Positions 25,350 through 34,623 are shown, numbered from the stretch's first letter. The stretch is 64,000 nt of DNA from Rhizobium sp. NZLR1 (GCF_017357385.1 NZ_CP071632.1:1555501-1619500), one strand, 5' to 3'. A program made the numbers and translations. Notes: generated from the letters alone by a model not told the origin.

Positions 25350-27392
25350 CTAGCCCATGATGGTCTGGCGAAGGAAGCTGTAACCCATTGCCGCGCGGGC
25401 GGCGCGTTCTTCGGAATTGCCGTCGCCGCCATGCCCGCCTGAGCCGAATTCATGGAAGAGCGGCCGGTGTCCTTCTTCCTCCAGCCGCGCGGCGAAGCGG
25501 CGCGCATGCGAGGGATGCACGCGGTCGTCATTGGCGGAGCTTTCGATATAAATCGGCGGGTAGGTGATCTCGGTCGCCGGCCTGACATTGTGAAGCGGCG
25601 AATAACCGAGCATGAAATCCCGGTCCGCCGGCGTCTCCGGATCGCCGTATTCGTCCATCCAGGCTTGCCCTGCGCTGAAAAGGTGAAAGCGTGTCATGTC
25701 GAGCACCGGTACCTGGCACCAGACGGCGCCGAAATCTTCAGAGTAACGCGTCAGCATCACGCCCGTCAGCAGGCCGCCATTGCTGCCGCCCTGGCAGGCG
25801 ATCCGCGACGGCACGGTATAGCCGCGGTCGACGAGGTCGCGGGCGATGGCGACGAAATCGGCAAACGCCCGGTCTCGCCCCTGCCGCTTGGCACTGCGAT
25901 ACCAGTCGGGCCCGAATTCGCCGCCGCCGCGGATATAGGCCTGCACATAGGCGCCGCCTTGTTCCAGCCAGCGTCCCGTCACCCCGGAATAGTTCGGCGA
26001 CAGCGAGACGTCGAAGCCACCATAGCCGTAAAGCAGCACCGGCAGCGCCCCCTTGGTCCACTGCTTCGGCAGGACCAGCCGGTAGGCAACCTTGGTTCCG
26101 TCCTCGGAAACGGCCTCCAGCAGTTCGGATGACATACCGGTCGCATTGAAATAGCTGGGCGCCGCGGCGACGAAAATCGGCCCGGCCTCCTTGCTGCGGT
26201 CCGACAGCGCGAGGCGGTAACAGGCCGGAGCCTGCAGGAAACCCTGGCCAACGATGCAGAGCGTATCGTCGCCAAGATGCAGATCCGCATAGAGCGGCCT
26301 GAAATGAGCCGTCTGCATGTCCGCCGGCAGCGCGATCTCGCGCTGTTCGGCATCGGGCTTTGTCAGGTCCAGCACCAGGAGACGCGGACGCAGCCGATCG
26401 GAGATGATGAAGACGCACCACTCGCGCATCAGCATCATCTGCGAGATCGACTGGCCCTCGCCAGGCTGAAACAGGATCCGCGCCGGCCCGAGCGGAACCG
26501 TCTCCGAACTCGGATCGAAGCGCTGCAGCACGAGACTGCCGGTGGCAACGCGCTCATCGGTCTTTGCCCGCCAGAGGCAATGATCATGATTGAACTGGAA
26601 GTCCGCCTCCTTGGGCAGATCGATGCGCCGCCGCGTGCCGTCGTCGCCGATCAGGAACGCGCTGGCCACGCCGATCTCATGGGCGGCGACGAAAATGTCG
26701 ATCAATCCGGCATCCGCCGAAGCGCCCGACAGGGCCGGGTCGATGACGAGATTAAAGCCGTAGACGTCCTCGTTTGCGGCTTCGAACATGACGGTGGCAT
26801 CTTCTGGCCGCTGCCCGCGCTTCAATCGCCGCCCGACCCGTGGCCATCCGGAGCGGGTCGACGAAAATCGGTCGATGGAGCCGAAATAGCAGATCTCGTC
26901 GCGGCTCAGCCAATTGGCATGCGATCGTGCGGTCGGCGTATCGAAACCGCCCTCGACGATCTGCTTGCTCTCGGCGTCGAACTCGAGCAGCCGGTTAAGG
27001 TCGGAGCCGCCGTCGGAAAGCGTGAGCAGCACCCGCGTCGGCTCCCACGGGCAGGTAACCGCGCCGCGCCAGCTCCAGCGCTTGCCTTCACTGGCACAGA
27101 AGGCATCGAGATCGAAGACCGGCTCCCAATCGGCGTCCGGCAGCGGTTCCTGGTCGGCAGGCAGACGGAGCCAGACGCCGAGAGGATTGTCCTTGCTCTG
27201 CCGGAAATCGAACAGCCAGTCGCCGCGGCGCATCGGCACGATCAGTCTGTCCTGCCGTTCGATCAGCGCCTTGATCGCGTCCCGATCCCTGACGAATTCA
27301 GCTGTTCTGAGTGCAGCGTCGGACACCCGGTTATGCTCGTCGATAAACTGGCGGGTGCGCGGATCGTCGTCCGTTTCGAGATGAAGGTTCAT
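25350..27392 (-). CDS. Prolyl oligopeptidase family serine peptidase (S9A)
   Basis: 680 residues, full length for S9A. An N-terminal beta-propeller (~1-400) gates the C-terminal alpha/beta hydrolase. The catalytic triad is visible: Ser in 'ACQGGSNGGLLTG', Asp in 'IESSANDDRVHPSHARRF', His in 'EFGSGGHGGDGN'. Such enzymes cut short peptides after proline or basic residues in the cytosol; no signal peptide is seen. 'PVLLYGYGGFDVSLSPNYSG' is typical of this branch. Confidence 0.92.
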   Translation of the reverse strand: MNLHLETDDDPRTRQFIDEHNRVSDAALRTAEFVRDRDAIKALIERQDRLIVPMRRGDWLFDFRQSKDNPLGVWLRLPADQEPLPDADWEPVFDLDAFCASEGKRWSWRGAVTCPWEPTRVLLTLSDGGSDLNRLLEFDAESKQIVEGGFDTPTARSHANWLSRDEICYFGSIDRFSSTRSGWPRVGRRLKRGQRPEDATVMFEAANEDVYGFNLVIDPALSGASADAGLIDIFVAAHEIGVASAFLIGDDGTRRRIDLPKEADFQFNHDHCLWRAKTDERVATGSLVLQRFDPSSETVPLGPARILFQPGEGQSISQMMLMREWCVFIISDRLRPRLLVLDLTKPDAEQREIALPADMQTAHFRPLYADLHLGDDTLCIVGQGFLQAPACYRLALSDRSKEAGPIFVAAAPSYFNATGMSSELLEAVSEDGTKVAYRLVLPKQWTKGALPVLLYGYGGFDVSLSPNYSGVTGRWLEQGGAYVQAYIRGGGEFGPDWYRSAKRQGRDRAFADFVAIARDLVDRGYTVPSRIACQGGSNGGLLTGVMLTRYSEDFGAVWCQVPVLDMTRFHLFSAGQAWMDEYGDPETPADRDFMLGYSPLHNVRPATEITYPPIYIESSANDDRVHPSHARRFAARLEEEGHRPLFHEFGSGGHGGDGNSEERAARAAMGYSFLRQTIMG

Positions 27393-27461
27393 GTTCGACC
27401 TGCCGGTTTCCGTTGACGTCGCTCAGATCTAGGCAGCCGGTCCAGGCTTGGCAACCCGGCT

Positions 27462-28304
27462 TTAACGGGTCGTCACGAAATCGGCCGAGGCAACGAGATT
27501 GTTCGGCGCCTGCGTCTTCTTGAACTTCAGCGTCACCACCTTGTAGCCTTCGGCTTCAAGGTCCGAAAGCAGGGTCGGCAGCATCGTTGCGGTGCGCTTG
27601 TGGATGTCATGCATCAGAATGATGCCACGGCCGCGCTTGCGCAGCAGGTCCATCGTCCGCTGAGTCACGGAGGCCGGTGTTGTGGCGAAATAGTCCTTGC
27701 TGTCGATATCGACATCCATGACTACCAAATCGCGCATGGCGATCGCGGCGCGCAGTCTGTGGTTCTCGGAAAGATAGGGGAAACGGAAAAAGGAAACGTC
27801 GGTCCCCGTCGCCTTGGTCACCGCCAATTCGCCCTTGATCACCTCGGCCATCGCCGCGTCGAAATCAAGCGCACTCAGGTTGGCGTGGTCATAGGTGTGA
27901 CTGCCGATCGTGTTGCCGTCCTCAGCGACCTTGCGGGCCAGCGCCGGATGCATTTCGGCCATTTCGCCGACCATCATGAAGGCGCCCTTGACGCCGAACT
28001 GGTCGAGGATCGCCAGCACCTTGTCGGTCCGGCCCGGGATCGGGCCGTCGTCGAAGCTCAGGATCACTTCCTTGTCCTGCAGCTTGAGATCGGCGAGCGA
28101 GGAAACCTCCAGCGTCCGCCCGGCCAGACGGTGCCAGCCGGTCATGCGCGGGCCCGCATCGTCGCCGGCATAGCCAAGTTTCCGCCCCTCGGGCGCAATC
28201 ACCGAGGAGGTCTTGATCGATGTGTCCGGGGACTGTTTGGTGGTGCTGCAGGCAGACAGGGTGGCCGTGAGGGCCATGCAAAACAGAATGAAAAAGCGAT
28301 ACAT
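27462..28304 (-). CDS. Polysaccharide deacetylase family lipoprotein
   Basis: 280 residues. A lipoprotein signal with lipobox 'LSAC' (residues ~16-19) places the enzyme on a membrane facing the periplasm. NodB-homology motifs are present: 'ILSFDDGPIPG' (catalytic Asp and metal Asp), 'IGSHTYDHANLSAL' (H-x3-H metal motif), 'RFPYLSENH' and 'GIILMHDIH' (catalytic His). Carbohydrate esterase family 4 members remove N-acetyl groups from peptidoglycan or other polymers. The ~55-residue linker after the lipobox is disordered-looking. The substrate is unknown. Confidence 0.88.
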   Translation of the reverse strand: MYRFFILFCMALTATLSACSTTKQSPDTSIKTSSVIAPEGRKLGYAGDDAGPRMTGWHRLAGRTLEVSSLADLKLQDKEVILSFDDGPIPGRTDKVLAILDQFGVKGAFMMVGEMAEMHPALARKVAEDGNTIGSHTYDHANLSALDFDAAMAEVIKGELAVTKATGTDVSFFRFPYLSENHRLRAAIAMRDLVVMDVDIDSKDYFATTPASVTQRTMDLLRKRGRGIILMHDIHKRTATMLPTLLSDLEAEGYKVVTLKFKKTQAPNNLVASADFVTTR

Positions 28305-28431
28305 CGAAAGGGCTCAACAAATCGGTAACGAATGTTGAGACAACCTTTCGAATTATGGTTAACGATTGGTTGATGGTGGCCGGAATTGTGCCGATGCGCG
28401 GCACTTCGCCGCGTTTCGGCGACAGCTGTGG

Positions 28432-30315
28432 CTATCCCGCCATCGCTTCTTCGTATTCGGCCGAAAGCATCAGCCAGTCTTCCTCGGCCGCAGCCAGCTT
28501 GGCCGCAGCCTCGCCGCGCTGCTTTGCCTTTTCGGCGGCTTTGGCGGGCGTCTTTTCATAGAGAACAGGATCCGCAAGTTCCGCGTCAAGCGCCTGAATC
28601 TGTTTCTCCAGCTTCGCCGTCAAGGATTCGATTTCGTTGATCTTTTTCTTCAGCGGCTTCAGCGACGCCCGCCGTTCGGCATTGAGCTTGCGTTGCTCCG
28701 CCTTCGACGTCGCGTCTTCAATTAGCTGCGGTTTTTCTTCTTTTTTTTTACCTGAACTGACGATCAGGTCGCGATATTCGTCCATATCGCCTTCGAAGGC
28801 GGTCACCGTGCCGGCGTTGACCAGCCACAGCCGATCGACCGTCGCCTCGATCAGATGGCGATCGTGCGAAATCAGGATGACGGCGCCTTCGTAATCGTTC
28901 AGCGCCTCGATCAACGCGCGGCGGCTGTCGATGTCGAGATGGTTGGTGGGTTCGTCGAGGATCAGCAGGTTCGGCGCATTGAAGGCGGCGAGCCCCATTA
29001 GCAGGCGGGCCTTTTCGCCACCGGAAAGATCCTTGGCGGCCGTCGCCATCTTCTCGGTGGCAAGCCCCATCTGTGCGACGCGGGCGCGCACCTTGGCCTC
29101 CGGCGCGCCGGGCATCAGCCGGCGCACATGTTCGACCGGCGACTGCTCGGGAATGAGGTCGTCGAGCTGGTGCTGCGCGAAGAAGCCGATCTTCAGGCTC
29201 GGCGCGATTTTCACTTCGCCGCTATCCGGCGCAAGCCGGCCGGAGATGAATTTGGCGAAAGTCGACTTGCCGTTGCCGTTCGAGCCGAGAAGAGCGATGC
29301 GATCGTCATTGTCGATGCGCAGGTTGAGGTTCTTCAGGATCGGATTGCCGGGTTCGTAGCCGACGGCGCCGCTCTGGATCGCGACGATCGGCGATGCCGG
29401 CTGCTTTTCCGGCTCGGGAAAGGTGATCGGCGTGACGTGGTCCTCGATCACCGCGGCGACCGTTCCCATGCGCTCCAGCGCCTTGACGCGCGACTGTGCC
29501 TGCCGCGCCTTGGAGGCTTTGGCCTTGAAGCGATCGATGAAGCCCTGCAGATGTTTGCGGGCCGCGTCGTTCTTCGCCTTGGCCTTCGTCTGCAGCTCGT
29601 CGGCCTCCGCCTTCTGCCGCTCGAACTGGTCGTAACCGCCGCGATAGAAGGTGAGCTTCTTCTGATCGAGATGCACGATCGAATTGACCGCGTTGTTCAG
29701 GAGGTCGCGATCGTGGCTGATGATGATGACGGTGTGCGGGTAGCGGCGGATATAGTCTTCCAGCCACAATGTACCTTCGAGGTCGAGATAGTTTGTGGGC
29801 TCATCGAGCAGGAGCAGGTCCGGCTCGGCAAACAGCACGGCTGCAAGGGCAACGCGCATGCGCCAGCCGCCGGAGAAGGAGGAGGCGGGGCGGGCCTGCG
29901 CCGCCTGGTCGAAGCCGAGGCCGGCGAGAATGCTCGCCGCCCGCGCTTCGGCCGAATGCGCGTCGATATCGACGAGGCGCATCTGGATTTCGGCGATGCG
30001 GTGCGCATCGGTTGCCGTTTCCGCCTCAGTGACGAGCGCCGTGCGTTCCTTGTCGGCGGCAAGCACGATCTCGATCAGGGCGTCCTCGGTCGCCGGCGCT
30101 TCCTGTGCCACCTGGCCGATGCGGGCGGCCTTCGGGATCGATACCGATCCGCTCTCGGAGCCGAGATCGCCGGTGATGACGCGAAACAGCGTCGACTTGC
30201 CGGCGCCGTTGCGTCCGACCAGCCCCGCCTTGGTGCCCGAAGGCAGCGAGACGCTGGCATTGTCGAGAAGCAGGCGCCCGGCGATGCGGGCGGAAATGTC
30301 GGTAATCGTGATCAT
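28432..30315 (-). CDS. ABC-F family ATPase (ribosome-associated / translation factor type)
   Basis: 627 residues from the ATG at 30315 ('MITITDISARIAGRLLLDNA'). Two ABC cassettes are fused: Walker A 'GRNGAGKST' and 'GSNGNGKST', signatures 'FSGGWRMRVALA' and 'LSGGEKARLLMG', and Walker B 'LLLLDEPTNYLD' and 'LLILDEPTNHLD'. There are no membrane spans. A charged linker between cassettes ('KAKNDAARKHLQGFIDRFKA') and a C-terminal coiled coil ('LKKKINEIESLTAKLEKQIQ') fit the Uup/YheS group. ABC-F proteins act on ribosomes. Confidence 0.92.
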   Translation of the reverse strand: MITITDISARIAGRLLLDNASVSLPSGTKAGLVGRNGAGKSTLFRVITGDLGSESGSVSIPKAARIGQVAQEAPATEDALIEIVLAADKERTALVTEAETATDAHRIAEIQMRLVDIDAHSAEARAASILAGLGFDQAAQARPASSFSGGWRMRVALAAVLFAEPDLLLLDEPTNYLDLEGTLWLEDYIRRYPHTVIIISHDRDLLNNAVNSIVHLDQKKLTFYRGGYDQFERQKAEADELQTKAKAKNDAARKHLQGFIDRFKAKASKARQAQSRVKALERMGTVAAVIEDHVTPITFPEPEKQPASPIVAIQSGAVGYEPGNPILKNLNLRIDNDDRIALLGSNGNGKSTFAKFISGRLAPDSGEVKIAPSLKIGFFAQHQLDDLIPEQSPVEHVRRLMPGAPEAKVRARVAQMGLATEKMATAAKDLSGGEKARLLMGLAAFNAPNLLILDEPTNHLDIDSRRALIEALNDYEGAVILISHDRHLIEATVDRLWLVNAGTVTAFEGDMDEYRDLIVSSGKKKEEKPQLIEDATSKAEQRKLNAERRASLKPLKKKINEIESLTAKLEKQIQALDAELADPVLYEKTPAKAAEKAKQRGEAAAKLAAAEEDWLMLSAEYEEAMAG

Positions 30316-30396
30316 GGCGGCGTTTTGGCCGAAAGCGCCCGCCAAGGCAAGAGCGCTTAAGCATACTTGCCCTGCGCCAAGGAATGCTTGTGTGCC

Positions 30397-31446
30397 TCAG
30401 TGGCCGAAAGCCTGCACCGGCCGTCGAGGATTGGACTGCGCTGCGAGAAGCGCCACGCGGGCATTGGCCTGCAATTGCCCCGGCGTTGCCGCATCGGTGC
30501 TGAGCGCTACGCCGATCGAGATGGTCAGCCGGCCGCGATCGGCCTTGTCGGATGTCGCGAAGACCAGATTGTCCTCGACCGAGGCGCGCAGCCGCTCGGC
30601 GATAGCGATTGCGTCCTGCATGCCGACATTGGCAAACAGCAAGGCAAATTCGTCCGCCTCGGTGCGGGCGACGAAGTCGTTTTTCTTGACCGATTTGCGG
30701 AAGAGGCCGGCGAGCTTCTTCAGCAGCTTGTTGCCGGCCTGGGTCCCATATGTGTCGTTGAGATCGGTGAAATTATCGATATCGACCATGATCAGCGCGC
30801 TGCCGGCAGCACCCTCTTCGCGCTCGTAGAGATCGGCGATCGTCCGGTTCAGCGCGATGCGGTTCGGAAGCCCGGTGATCTTGTCGGCCACAGCGGCCGA
30901 TTGCATTGCCGAAATGCCGCGCTCCAGCGTTTCCAGCGCCTTGATGTCGTCCTGCAGCCTGGCGCCGATTTCCATCTCCGCCGACAGCACCGTTGCGAGC
31001 GAGGCGGTGAGGTAATCGATCTCGCTGAGGAAGGCGGCAAGGCTCTGGTCGTCGTTTCCGGAAACGGATTTCAGGATCGTGGCGCAGGCGCGTGCAAAGG
31101 CATCTCTGTGCCTCAGCCCTTCGGTAAGCCTCTCGGCCACCTCGCGCAGCATCCGGCTCGCCTCGTTGCGTGACGTCTCGCCGGCCAGCCCGCAATGGCT
31201 GACGAGCCGGTATTTCAGGCCGAGTTCATCGAGCATCGCCTGCTGCGGCTGGGACCCAAGTGCTGCAATATCCTGCGCAAGGCCGGCATTGAGCCCGATA
31301 ATCGCCTCGTGGAAGAGTTCGTAATTGCGTGGCAAGGCGGCGACGTTGAGGCGTGCCAGGTGCTGGGCGATCCTCTGAATGTCCGTCATGGGCGCCGGGC
31401 GCACCGCTTCGCGCGGCACCAGTGCGTTTGCGCTTGCATTCTGCAT
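30397..31446 (-). CDS. GGDEF-domain protein with degenerate active site
   Basis: 349 residues from the ATG at 31446, which has GAGGGA upstream; an ATG at 31485 in the same frame has a poorer site. The helical N-terminal region (~1-190) resembles no sensor I know. The GGDEF fold starts at 'DKITGLPNRIALNRTIADL' and has 'ALIMVDIDNFTDLNDTYG'. The catalytic loop reads 'ARTEADEFALLF', so the two glycines of GG[DE]EF are Glu-Ala. No RxxD inhibitory site is present at the usual place (KKND). This probably abolishes cyclase activity, leaving a binding or scaffold role (inference). Confidence 0.85.
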   Translation of the reverse strand: MQNASANALVPREAVRPAPMTDIQRIAQHLARLNVAALPRNYELFHEAIIGLNAGLAQDIAALGSQPQQAMLDELGLKYRLVSHCGLAGETSRNEASRMLREVAERLTEGLRHRDAFARACATILKSVSGNDDQSLAAFLSEIDYLTASLATVLSAEMEIGARLQDDIKALETLERGISAMQSAAVADKITGLPNRIALNRTIADLYEREEGAAGSALIMVDIDNFTDLNDTYGTQAGNKLLKKLAGLFRKSVKKNDFVARTEADEFALLFANVGMQDAIAIAERLRASVEDNLVFATSDKADRGRLTISIGVALSTDAATPGQLQANARVALLAAQSNPRRPVQAFGH

Positions 31447-31576
31447 GACGATCCCTCGCTGCCCGGCCTCATTTCCTGCATTCATGCCTGCAAGCTTTTA
31501 AAAGAGGCTGAATTTTCAACGGGAAGCCCGGGATTTACGGCATAAGCGGTTAATGCAGTCTTGATGGCACCCGCCA

Positions 31577-31707
31577 CCTGCCTTTGCGCGTGCGGACAGA
31601 AGACCTTCCTCGCGATAGAGCCGGTAGATACGATCGGCGCCGGACGGCTCTCCGTCTCGCCGAAGCAGGGTGAACAGCCATCGGTAGTCGAAACGCTGTC
31701 GCGCTAC
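31577..31707 (-). mobile_element. Remnant of an IS3-family transposase (OrfB fragment)
   Basis: The minus strand translates without a stop into 'RQRFDYRWLFTLLRRDGEP' and 'RIYRLYREEGLLSARAKAGG', which matches the conserved 'RFGYRRLH.LLRREG...RVYRLYREEGL' segment of IS3-group integrases. Only ~45 codons are left; no DDE motif, OrfA or terminal repeats were seen. It lies in the gap after the GGDEF gene and abuts the 3' end of the small membrane protein at 31704. Confidence 0.7.
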
Positions 31708-31994
31708 TCACCATCAATCTCCTCACGCCAAATGAAAAATGTGAGAATCGGATTTTTGAGTAGGAACTCCCTATTTTCTTTATTTTTGCGCAGTTCTCGC
31801 CAGGACCGCGTAAGGAGATAACTCCCGACGCTGAATGGAAGCAACGCAACGATAAAAAACCAAAATACCGTGTATACAGACCTGTAAATCCCGTGTGTGT
31901 TTTCTACACCGCCATTCAACAGCTGCACAGCATACGCTCCTGCGAAGCAGAAGAAGAAAGCTACCAGACAGATAAGATTTAGGCGTTTTGTCAC
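31704..31994 (-). CDS. Small membrane protein of unknown function, 96 aa
   Basis: GTG start at 31994 with a strong GGAGG five bases upstream, which is the main reason to believe in it. Two hydrophobic spans are predicted by eye: 'LICLVAFFFCFAGAYAVQLL' and 'VFWFFIVALLPFSVGSYLL', followed by a basic tail. The gene is AT-richer than its neighbours. Its stop codon lies at the edge of the IS3 scar, so the original C-terminus may have been cut. No family recognised. In the 258 bases between this gene and the GST I see only a GCGCCC/GGGCGC inverted repeat. Confidence 0.6.
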   Translation of the reverse strand: MTKRLNLICLVAFFFCFAGAYAVQLLNGGVENTHGIYRSVYTVFWFFIVALLPFSVGSYLLTRSWRELRKNKENREFLLKNPILTFFIWREEIDGE

Positions 31995-32252
31995 AGCGTC
32001 CTCCGAAGAACCCCGCGCTCAAGCATGCGGTGTCCGCTCTATCCAATCTGCACTACGCCCCGCCCCAACCGCAGCCTATATAGGCGGCAAACATCCTGTA
32101 ATGCCTGAGCATCCGACCCCTCCTGCTGTCGTATCGGCAGTCTATGCCGTTTGTCCAGAAATCGGAGTGATGGCGCCCATGAAATTTCCTGATTTGATTA
32201 CGGGCGCTTTCTGTCGTGCAATGGATGAAGCTGCGATCTCGAAAGGACTGGT

Positions 32253-32942
32253 ATGACCAGAGCTCTCTATTCTCTTTGCGGCGCCGACGAGCGGCGCTTC
32301 TTTTCGCCCCATTGCTGGAAGGCGGTGATGGCGCTGGCGCATAAGGGGCTCGATTTCGAGGAAATCCCGACGACCTATACCCGCATCCGCGCAATCGGTG
32401 GCGGTGTCTCGCAGACCGTGCCCGTTCTCGACGACAACGGCCGGCTGATCCCCGACAGTTTCGACATCGCCCTCTATCTGGAAGAAGCCTATCCCGAGCG
32501 GCCGTCGCTGTTTAACGGCGAGGGCGGCAAGGCGCTGTCGCGCATGGTCGAGGGTTATTCGCAGATGATCATCCATCCCTCAATCACGCGCATCGCCCTT
32601 CTCGACATCCACGCCAACCTCGACGAAGGAGACAAGGCCTATTTCCGCGAGAGCCGCGAGGTCAGGCTCGGCAAGCCGCTGGAGGTGATTGCCGCCGACA
32701 GCGAAGCGGAGAAGGCCGCCTTCGGCGCCAAGCTGGAGCCGCTCCGTCACATGCTGAAGTTCCAGCCCTTCATCGGCGGGCAGACGCCGCTCTTTGCCGA
32801 CTATATCGTCTTCGGCGCGCTGCAATGGCTGCGCGTCTCCGCCGGCCTCGCCATGCTGGCCGCCGACGATCCCGTCATGCTCTGGTTCGAGCGCTGCCTC
32901 GATCTCCATGAAAGCCGCGGCAGGACTGTGACAGCGGCGTGA
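32253..32942 (+). CDS. Glutathione S-transferase family protein
   Basis: 229 residues. A thioredoxin-like N-terminal half ('FFSPHCWKAVMALAHKGLDF', 'TVPVLDDNGRLIPDSFDIAL' with the cis-Pro/Ser-Glu-type glutathione contacts) is followed by an all-helical C-terminal half. The composition resembles the LigE/beta-etherase-like branch ('PVLDD.GR.I.DS..IA.YLE..YP'). The likely role is glutathione conjugation or ether cleavage of small molecules; the substrate is unknown. It stands alone upstream of ndk. Confidence 0.85.
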   Translation: MTRALYSLCGADERRFFSPHCWKAVMALAHKGLDFEEIPTTYTRIRAIGGGVSQTVPVLDDNGRLIPDSFDIALYLEEAYPERPSLFNGEGGKALSRMVEGYSQMIIHPSITRIALLDIHANLDEGDKAYFRESREVRLGKPLEVIAADSEAEKAAFGAKLEPLRHMLKFQPFIGGQTPLFADYIVFGALQWLRVSAGLAMLAADDPVMLWFERCLDLHESRGRTVTAA

Positions 32943-32959
32943 AATTGCCGTCGACCCCT

Positions 32960-33010
32960 TGTTTTCGGGCGTTGGGGCGGGTAAAGACCGCCCACTTTTC
33001 CCGAGAAAAC
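32960..33010 (+). promoter_or_regulatory. Nested hairpin in the GST-ndk gap
   Basis: An inner stem GGGCGG / CCGCCC with a 7-base loop is flanked by TTTTCGGG and CCCGAGAAAA, which can extend the stem imperfectly. It ends next to the ndk ribosome site (AGAGGA at 33011). It could terminate the GST message or fold in the ndk leader; the sequence does not decide. Confidence 0.3.
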
Positions 33011-33023
33011 AGAGGATTTGACT

Positions 33024-33446
33024 ATGGCGATTGAACGCACCTTCTCGATGATCAAGCCGGATGCAACCAAGCGCAACCTGACGGGTGCCATCACCAAGAT
33101 GCTCGAAGATGCCGGCCTGCGCGTCGTCGCCTCCAAGCGCGTCTGGATGAGCCGTCGCGAAGCTGAAGGCTTCTACGCCGTTCACAAGGAGCGTCCCTTC
33201 TTCGGCGAACTCGTCGAAGGCATGACCTCCGGCCCGACCGTCGTTCAGGTTCTGGAAGGCGAAGGCGCCATCCTCAAGAACCGCGAAATCATGGGCGCGA
33301 CCAACCCGGCAAACGCTGACGAAGGCACGATCCGCAAGGTCCATGCCCTGTCGATCGGCGAAAATTCCGTTCACGGCTCGGATGCTCCGGAGACGGCTGC
33401 CCAGGAAATCAAGTACTGGTTCTCCGATACCGAAGTCGTCGGCTGA
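33024..33446 (+). CDS. ndk: Nucleoside diphosphate kinase
   Basis: 140 residues from the ATG at 33024, preceded by AGAGGA; the in-frame TTG at 33018 is not needed. Transfers the gamma phosphate of ATP to any NDP through a phosphohistidine. '[20 protein letters not shown]', 'GSDAPETA' and the catalytic His in '[10 protein letters not shown]' are intact. Monocistronic, with its own terminator at 33491. Confidence 0.98.
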   Translation: MAIERTFSMIKPDATKRNLTGAITKMLEDAGLRVVASKRVWMSRREAEGFYAVHKERPFFGELVEGMTSGPTVVQVLEGEGAILKNREIMGATNPANADEGTIRKVHALSIGENSVHGSDAPETAAQEIKYWFSDTEVVG

Positions 33447-33490
33447 GGCAACGTTTCTGCATTGCCCGGCAATGCCTTGAATTGACTCTT

Positions 33491-33517
33491 AAAAGCCGGG
33501 GCCTCGCTCCGGCTTTT
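33491..33517 (+). terminator. Rho-independent terminator of ndk
   Basis: AAAAGCCGG / CCGGCTTTT stem with a 9-base loop and a T-run, 45 bases after the ndk stop. The A-tract on the left means it may also work for the converging lipoprotein gene. Confidence 0.85.
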
Positions 33518-33534
33518 TCCATGCCGAATAGCCT

Positions 33535-34038
33535 CTATGCGGGGCACTTGTCGGTATTCGAAAAATCGACGCTGCCGTCAGGCTTGAAGACCTCCGGGTT
33601 TTTGTCATAAAGCGCACCGAGGACGAGCGGCTTGCTCGGCAGCACAGTCTGGTCAAGGTCGGAGCGGAACTGCGTCTTCAATTCCTGCAGGACCTTGCCG
33701 TCCTTGTCGACCAGCCGGACACTGACGGAATAGGGACGGTCCTTGCGCACGCAGTGGAGTTTTTCGCTCTGCAGCGCAATTTTGTCGTCGATCGGGTAGA
33801 TTTTCTGGTTCAGCACCAGCGGATCGCCGCCCTCAGGATTTTCGAATTCGGCGATGATGAGAGAACCGTCGGGGATGGGACCCGTCTTCTTCAGCGTCAG
33901 CAGATAGGTGGCGCTTGCCACGCGATAGTTGAAGACGAAGAGATGGCCGGTGACTTCGACCAGGTCTTCAGCCTGGCGCTGGCAGGCAGACATCAGAAGG
34001 CTGGCCGCTGCCGCCGTTATGATCAAATGTTTTCTCAT
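33535..34038 (-). CDS. Hypothetical lipoprotein, 167 aa
   Basis: The start at 34038 is fixed by a GGAGGAG site and a lipoprotein signal peptide ('[19 protein letters not shown]', lipobox LMSAC). The mature part is a predicted beta-rich periplasmic domain ('[20 protein letters not shown]', '[20 protein letters not shown]') with two later Cys residues ('KLHCVRK', 'TDKCPA') that might pair. It overlaps the upstream CGNR gene by 4 bases, so the two are co-translated. No family recognised. Confidence 0.8.
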   Translation of the reverse strand: MRKHLIITAAAASLLMSACQRQAEDLVEVTGHLFVFNYRVASATYLLTLKKTGPIPDGSLIIAEFENPEGGDPLVLNQKIYPIDDKIALQSEKLHCVRKDRPYSVSVRLVDKDGKVLQELKTQFRSDLDQTVLPSKPLVLGALYDKNPEVFKPDGSVDFSNTDKCPA

Positions 34039-34580
34039 GGCGTCTCCTCCTTCTTGCGGCGATAATACCGGTTCGCCTTGGCGCGGTTGCCGCAGACCGC
34101 CATGTCGCACCAGGCGCGGCTCCTGTTCTTGCTGCGGTCGATGAACAGCCAGCCGCAATTGCCGCAGATCTTCATGCGTTCCGGATCGGGCATGGTGATC
34201 AGCCGCAGCACCGAATGCGCGGTCGCCGCCGCCAGGCTGCCGCGGCCTGCTTCGCGCAACACCTTCGCCAGCGCTTCCAGCAGCAAGGCCAGCAATTGGT
34301 CATCGCCGCCCTTGAGTATACGCTTGCGAAAATAGAGGTCGATCGCTTCCCGCAGCGCGATGAAATCCGTCTCGTTTTCCGCCGCCACCGGGGCGATATC
34401 GCCGAAGAGGGCGCGTTCGGCGCAGAATTCGGCGGCGGCATGCGGAAAGTCCCGCATCTGGTCCCGAACCGCGAAGCGGTCGATCCGCCGCGTCGCATCA
34501 TGGCGCAGCACGACGCTGTTGGCGACATCGAGCGCCAGGGCGCCGCCGGCAAAGCGGTGAGGGGTCCAGGAAAAGCTCAT
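34035..34580 (-). CDS. CGNR zinc-finger (ABATE domain) putative transcriptional regulator
   Basis: 181 residues. The N-terminal ABATE region (~1-125) is followed by a C-terminal zinc finger: '[11 protein letters not shown]' (C-x2-C), then '[20 protein letters not shown]', holding the CGNR motif. This family is believed to bind DNA and stress-related ligands. It is divergent from the LivH-like permease over a 65-base gap that contains a perfect palindrome with built-in -10 boxes, so autoregulation is likely (inference). The palindrome begins 5 bases before the start codon. Confidence 0.88.
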   Translation of the reverse strand: MSFSWTPHRFAGGALALDVANSVVLRHDATRRIDRFAVRDQMRDFPHAAAEFCAERALFGDIAPVAAENETDFIALREAIDLYFRKRILKGGDDQLLALLLEALAKVLREAGRGSLAAATAHSVLRLITMPDPERMKICGNCGWLFIDRSKNRSRAWCDMAVCGNRAKANRYYRRKKEETP

Positions 34581-34585
34581 GGTGA

Positions 34586-34623
34586 AATTATAACTGGTGA
34601 AATAACTTTTGCCAGTTATAATT
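34586..34623. promoter_or_regulatory. 12-bp perfect inverted repeat with divergent TATAAT boxes
   Basis: AATTATAACTGG and CCAGTTATAATT are separated by 14 bases. Each arm contains TATAAT facing outward (minus strand over 34587-34592, plus strand over 34617-34622). One protein dimer bound here would cover both promoters. The minus-strand -10 is only 6 bases from the CGNR start codon, which implies a nearly leaderless message. Confidence 0.6.

Noticed and set aside
31550..31849. A 99-codon minus-strand frame across the IS3 scar
   Set aside because: The transposase similarity is in a different frame; this one is a shadow joining unrelated pieces.
31897..32256. A 119-codon plus-strand frame before the GST gene
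   Set aside because: It runs antisense through the start of the small membrane protein, has no ribosome site and no protein-like pattern.
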